From assembly GCA_000934385.1 (NCBI GenBank), contig KN880583.1, forward strand, positions 1 through 59,446: 59,446 nt of DNA, given 5' to 3'. The notes under the pieces were generated by a model that did no database searches, was not told where the DNA came from, and saw only the letters and a program-made list of their open reading frames with translations. Each line of letters starts with the position of its first letter. The stretch's first letter is position 1. Positions 56,407-59,446 of the stretch are shown here, piece after piece. This DNA comes from Cylindrobasidium torrendii FP15055 ss-10. Taxonomy: Eukaryota > Basidiomycota > Agaricomycetes > Agaricales > Physalacriaceae. The position numbers and the translations under genes were made by a program.

Positions 56407-57136
56407 AGAACCATGGCGGCAAAATATATCTACGCCGTTTCTCCTTCTTCTCAGGCCCCAGTGCTCTGGGTATGCCACCAGTGGACCTTTAATTATTGAG
56501 ATTCACAGCGGTACCACCTGCATACAAAGCGTCTCATGTCTGTTATTACGGAGGAACGCCCACTTCCAGACGTCCTACTTACTATACTGGCTACTGCAGC
56601 TTGGTGTCATGTAGGTCTTTGTGTTTTCGGCTGGTGGCGGGTGCTCTCTATAAAAGTACCGGCCGTGCGGCCGTTTGCCGAGTTATGATATATGAATCTT
56701 GATGTCACTTGGTCTCGACTTTCAACTAACTCAACCTTGAACTTTCACGTTGCAGCCAAATAATTACCGTCTACCCCTCATGCCAATGTATACGCTTATG
56801 GCCGACATGCCTGACTAGAAGCCATGGGTATCACTGTCTATACAGTACATTGTGGTAGAGAGGCCAGCTCGGCGACCCCGCAACACAGACTCGCCATCAT
56901 TAGCCACGACTGACCTGATGATTTCCTTCCCATGCCTCATGTGCGGAGGCGATATAAGTCGTTTACAAAGGCAAGATGATGTCCAGTTTCTCCGTGCGTG
57001 AGCTTACACGCGCATTGACTACGAATTGCCCCGCAGGGCAGGCTCTCTTTCGTTCTTTGACAAGCTCTTTCTTTCGGACAACGACTGCCAGTCAGCGTGT
57101 AGTCTCCAGTTCACCCTACATTTGTTTCAAAGCACG
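56407..57136. other. Intergenic, no gene recognised
   Basis: Nothing supported here. Upstream region of the gene at 57137. Confidence 0.5.
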
Positions 57137-58176
57137 ATGAAGTCCGCGAGTCATAATCGTCTTCGACCGCTCCTGAGAGTGAAGGTATGTCGGTTCTTTC
57201 ACGGCGCGACCAATTCCTTACGCTTTCGTGGAGACCAGCGACCTCGTACACGACGATACGATATCAGAACAATCCCTTACACCCACTATCGCTTACTACG
57301 CGCCGCCCGTACCAGAGAAACCAGAGAAGAAGAGCGTGAGTCGCATTGCTGCTCATCGTTTCTTCGCCTCTGACAAAGAAAATAGCTTCCTTCCATTCCC
57401 GACGATAGTACCCCGCTAGCGCGCATGACTTTCTTTGCTTTGTGGGATCCAGAATCTGAGCAATACACTCTGCCTATCGGGAGAAATTCACCGACGGATA
57501 GTGAAGTCGATGATGAAGGTTTCTTTGACATGTTCCAAACAGGACACCCGGACTGTGAACCTCACCTTGTGCGTGTCTTCACAGGGCCAGGTCATGGCGT
57601 GGCTAAAAATCTATCTAGCCCTCGCGTTTCTCGACATCAACAACTTCGACGGGCGCATTCATAGACGTCTCGCGTCCTCAGACGCCTCCGCCTCCTGCAC
57701 CAACCCGCGAGATGAGGAATCCGTCCTTCTTACGTCCAAATGGTCTTCCGGAGCCTATCCGCCCCACATTGTCGCACACCTTATCTTTGTCGTCGTTACT
57801 TTCACGGAAGCCTACCTTGTCGCGTCCAAGCACACCAACGCGCAAACACGCAAACAGTGCGCCGACGCCGCCTCTTCCTTCTTTGCGTACTGGCTCTTTG
57901 AACGCTAGGCGTGGGAGATATACGCCACCACTCCCACCGATACCGGCGACGCCGGCTCCCACGCGCAAGCAGTCTGCCTCTCCCAGCGGGAGGCCGTCCA
58001 TGCCTCGTTCATTTTCTGCACCAGCGTTCATGAAGAAGCGTTCCAGTCAGGAGACACAGCGTGGGGGCACCGAAATGATTGTATCACAGAAGCAGGAGCA
58101 TTTAGACAATATGTGGGTTTGTATCGATTATGACGCCAGGAGACACCGTCGTGTAGAGAGGGTGGTACGTACGTGA
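57137..58176 (+). CDS. Hypothetical proline/serine-rich basic protein
   Basis: Not recognised. Exons 57137-57184, 57234-57335, 57386-57590 and 57665-58176 join in frame to 288 residues. The N-terminal half is mixed and acidic (TFFALWDPESEQYTLPIG, NSPTDSEVDDEGF). The C-terminal half is rich in Pro, Arg and Ser (TPPPPAPT, PLPPIPATPAPTRKQ) and looks disordered. The first two introns are standard. The third donor (GTCATG at 57591) is weak and was chosen because it restores frame into the long last exon; alternatives between 57519 and 57591 also work. No signal peptide or membrane segment. Confidence 0.55.
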
Positions 58177-58650
58177 GGCTCTTGCCTGATGGATATGACA
58201 CGCCTGGCGCGTTCCTTGCTTTTCCGCATTCTACATTTCACGTTACAAGTAAAACACTTCGATTTTCTTCACTTTGGCTCCCATCTTTCTTCCCAGTTTC
58301 GCGGACATTTGTTGTTTGTACTCTGTATAGGGCTTTCTTCTTCTTTCGGACTATAGGCACCGTCGCTAGGACATTGTATACCCTTCGCAAGACTTTGTTC
58401 CACATATGAAATCGACTCTGTAAGAAGAATCATATCGATGGACAGTGAACGCCAAAGGGGATCCTGCTGACTACGAACTTTGGCATAATGTGCACACATT
58501 GCGGGCTGCACTATCAGAGGTTCAACCTTATATTGCCCGCCGAATCTTGAGCTTGAATAAGCGCCTTCAGTGGTCCCAACACGTGGATTTGCCGCGTCTC
58601 CGCGAGTCAATCATGGAATGGCTTGGCATTACCCTCTGCCTCTTACCGCT
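58177..58650. other. Intergenic, upstream of the PAP2 gene
   Basis: It includes an open stretch (about 58445-58620, WHNVHTLRAALSEVQPYI) with protein-like composition but no ATG or partner exon. Not called as a gene. Confidence 0.4.
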
Positions 58651-59092
58651 ATGTACAACCTATTCGGACGGCGTAATACTACTTCGTCAGTTTCCTCGAA
58701 GCACTTGTCGAAGCTGATACGCTCGTATGCACCTGACTGGTAAGCCTCATAACACTTCTATTGCCTTGCCTCACGAAAGCGTCAGGTTGCTAACGCTAGT
58801 TTTGGCGTACATTCTCTTGCTTGTAACATAACACGATTGACTGATGTACTCAACAGAGCTATCTTTTTTACTCTCGAGAAATATGTGGGAGGGTACAAGC
58901 GTGTTTTCTCACTCTCTGACACCTCGTAAGTCATGACCATACCTCCAAGCTTCGCGCTCATTCATTTCACCATTCAGCTTGCGGCATCCGTGAGTCGTTC
59001 TCAGCTACTAGATGTAAAGACGTCTGCTCAAGTCGTGCAGATATGCCGAACATGAACGCGTTCCAGTACGAGCACGACTATCAACTCATCAG
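58651..59092 (+). CDS. PAP2-type lipid phosphate phosphatase, 5' portion only
   Basis: Exons 58651-58739, 58786-58806 (21 nt), 58857-58925, 58978-58989 (12 nt) and 59041 to about 59092 join to a reading frame that matches the N-terminus of Dpp1/Lpp1-like enzymes. Key parts are MYNLFGRR, RSYAPDWLLTLVLAAIFFTL (first membrane helix), YKRVFSLSDTSLRHPYAEHERVP. The family hydrolyses diacylglycerol pyrophosphate, phosphatidate and similar lipids in membranes. The catalytic motifs (K-x6-RP, PSGH and the last SR-x5-H) lie further downstream in this family and are not found before the window ends. The match stops at HERVP (59065). Either a long intron or insertion follows, or the gene is truncated. Confidence 0.8.
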
Positions 59093-59446
59093 TAAGTCTC
59101 CCCAGAAATTGCGCGGGTTGCGCGGGTTGTGAGCTTGTCACAACCTCACAAGCTGGAAAGCGCACAAGCACGGTCTGAGCGTGGTAAGGACCAAGTCCCC
59201 GATCACGTCAAGGCCGATCACGCCCCCGCCGCGCATCATTTGCCGCCCTCCCGCCAGTCAGACAAAATTTCCCAAATTTTTTTCACTCCCTAGGAGCATC
59301 ATTTCTATACAATGGAACATGTTTAAACTACAGCCTGAACATACAAGGAAATTATGCCTCCTGAAAAGGTCTGCCAAGTGTTGTACTAGTGTTTAGAAAA
59401 AAAAACGAGCGACGAGCGCGCATTCGGGACATCGTCGGCGGTGTCG
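59093..59446. other. Unassigned sequence breaking the PAP2 gene
   Basis: No continuation of PAP2 is seen. It contains a direct repeat (TTGCGCGGG twice at 59110-59127), a small inverted pair AGCTTGT / ACAAGCT (59133-59139 and 59149-59155) and an A run before the window end. It may be the end of an inserted element. Confidence 0.5.

Noticed and set aside
58739..58857. Premature stop in the PAP2 gene at the first intron (TG joined to A)
   Set aside because: A 21-nt microexon at 58786-58806 restores the conserved PDWLLTLVLAAIFF sequence, so no stop is needed.

Overview
The window is nuclear DNA of a filamentous basidiomycete, most likely an Agaricomycete. Genes are split by many 45-60 bp GT-AG introns with GTRNGT-type donors, several exons are only 3-21 nt, genes lie on both strands without operons, and recognisable products have fungal architectures (Zn2Cys6 regulators, copper fist, Mcp5/Num1-type PH protein, DHA1 transporter). 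No species can be named from sequence alone. I rebuilt gene models by hand, requiring each splice junction to keep frame; where that failed I say so.

Layout. 0-13.6 kb: a stretch bounded by two inward-facing paralogs, A (802-2642, +) and B (10717-12825, -), with promoter regions that are inverted copies, perfect over 263 bp at the outer ends. Between them lie a wrecked copy of the E family, a two-cluster cysteine protein with an SV40-like nuclear signal (5213-7164), and an MFS transporter (7659-9681). 13.6-22.4 kb: noncoding duplicated sequence, a tandemly duplicated degenerate block, and the third paralog C (18216-19969, -). 23.3-26.1 kb: SEC24. 27.6-30.3 kb: a Zn2Cys6 regulator. 30.5-38.5 kb: four copies (E1-E4) of an unrecognised gene family, interrupted by one unrelated antisense gene. 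39.0-44.5 kb: a Num1/Mcp5-type cortical PH protein. 45.0-48.8 kb: a 2-oxoglutarate oxygenase, a small serine/proline-rich protein and the RNA polymerase I/III subunit AC19. 49.4-55.2 kb: a second Zn2Cys6 regulator, a DUF2855 protein, a tiny unknown gene and a copper-fist regulator. 56-59.4 kb: two hypotheticals and the 5' part of a PAP2 lipid phosphatase that is not completed before the window ends.

Housekeeping genes (SEC24, AC19, Num1-like, PAP2) form a conserved framework. Most of the rest, about eleven of twenty-three genes, look nuclear or DNA-binding: A, B, C, the cysteine-cluster protein, two Zn2Cys6 factors, copper fist and E1-E4. The two unrecognised multicopy families are the strongest candidates for something undescribed. 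A/B/C have a nine-residue first exon, an acidic exon, a basic nuclear signal, a long disordered middle and one C-terminal C-x2-C-x13-H-x3-C finger; whole transcription units, including a promoter built from ~325-bp repeats and the 3' region, have been copied. E1-E4 share a fixed 90/82/134-nt exon pattern, a Cys/His-bearing core and one or two GKRKRDD-like nuclear signals.
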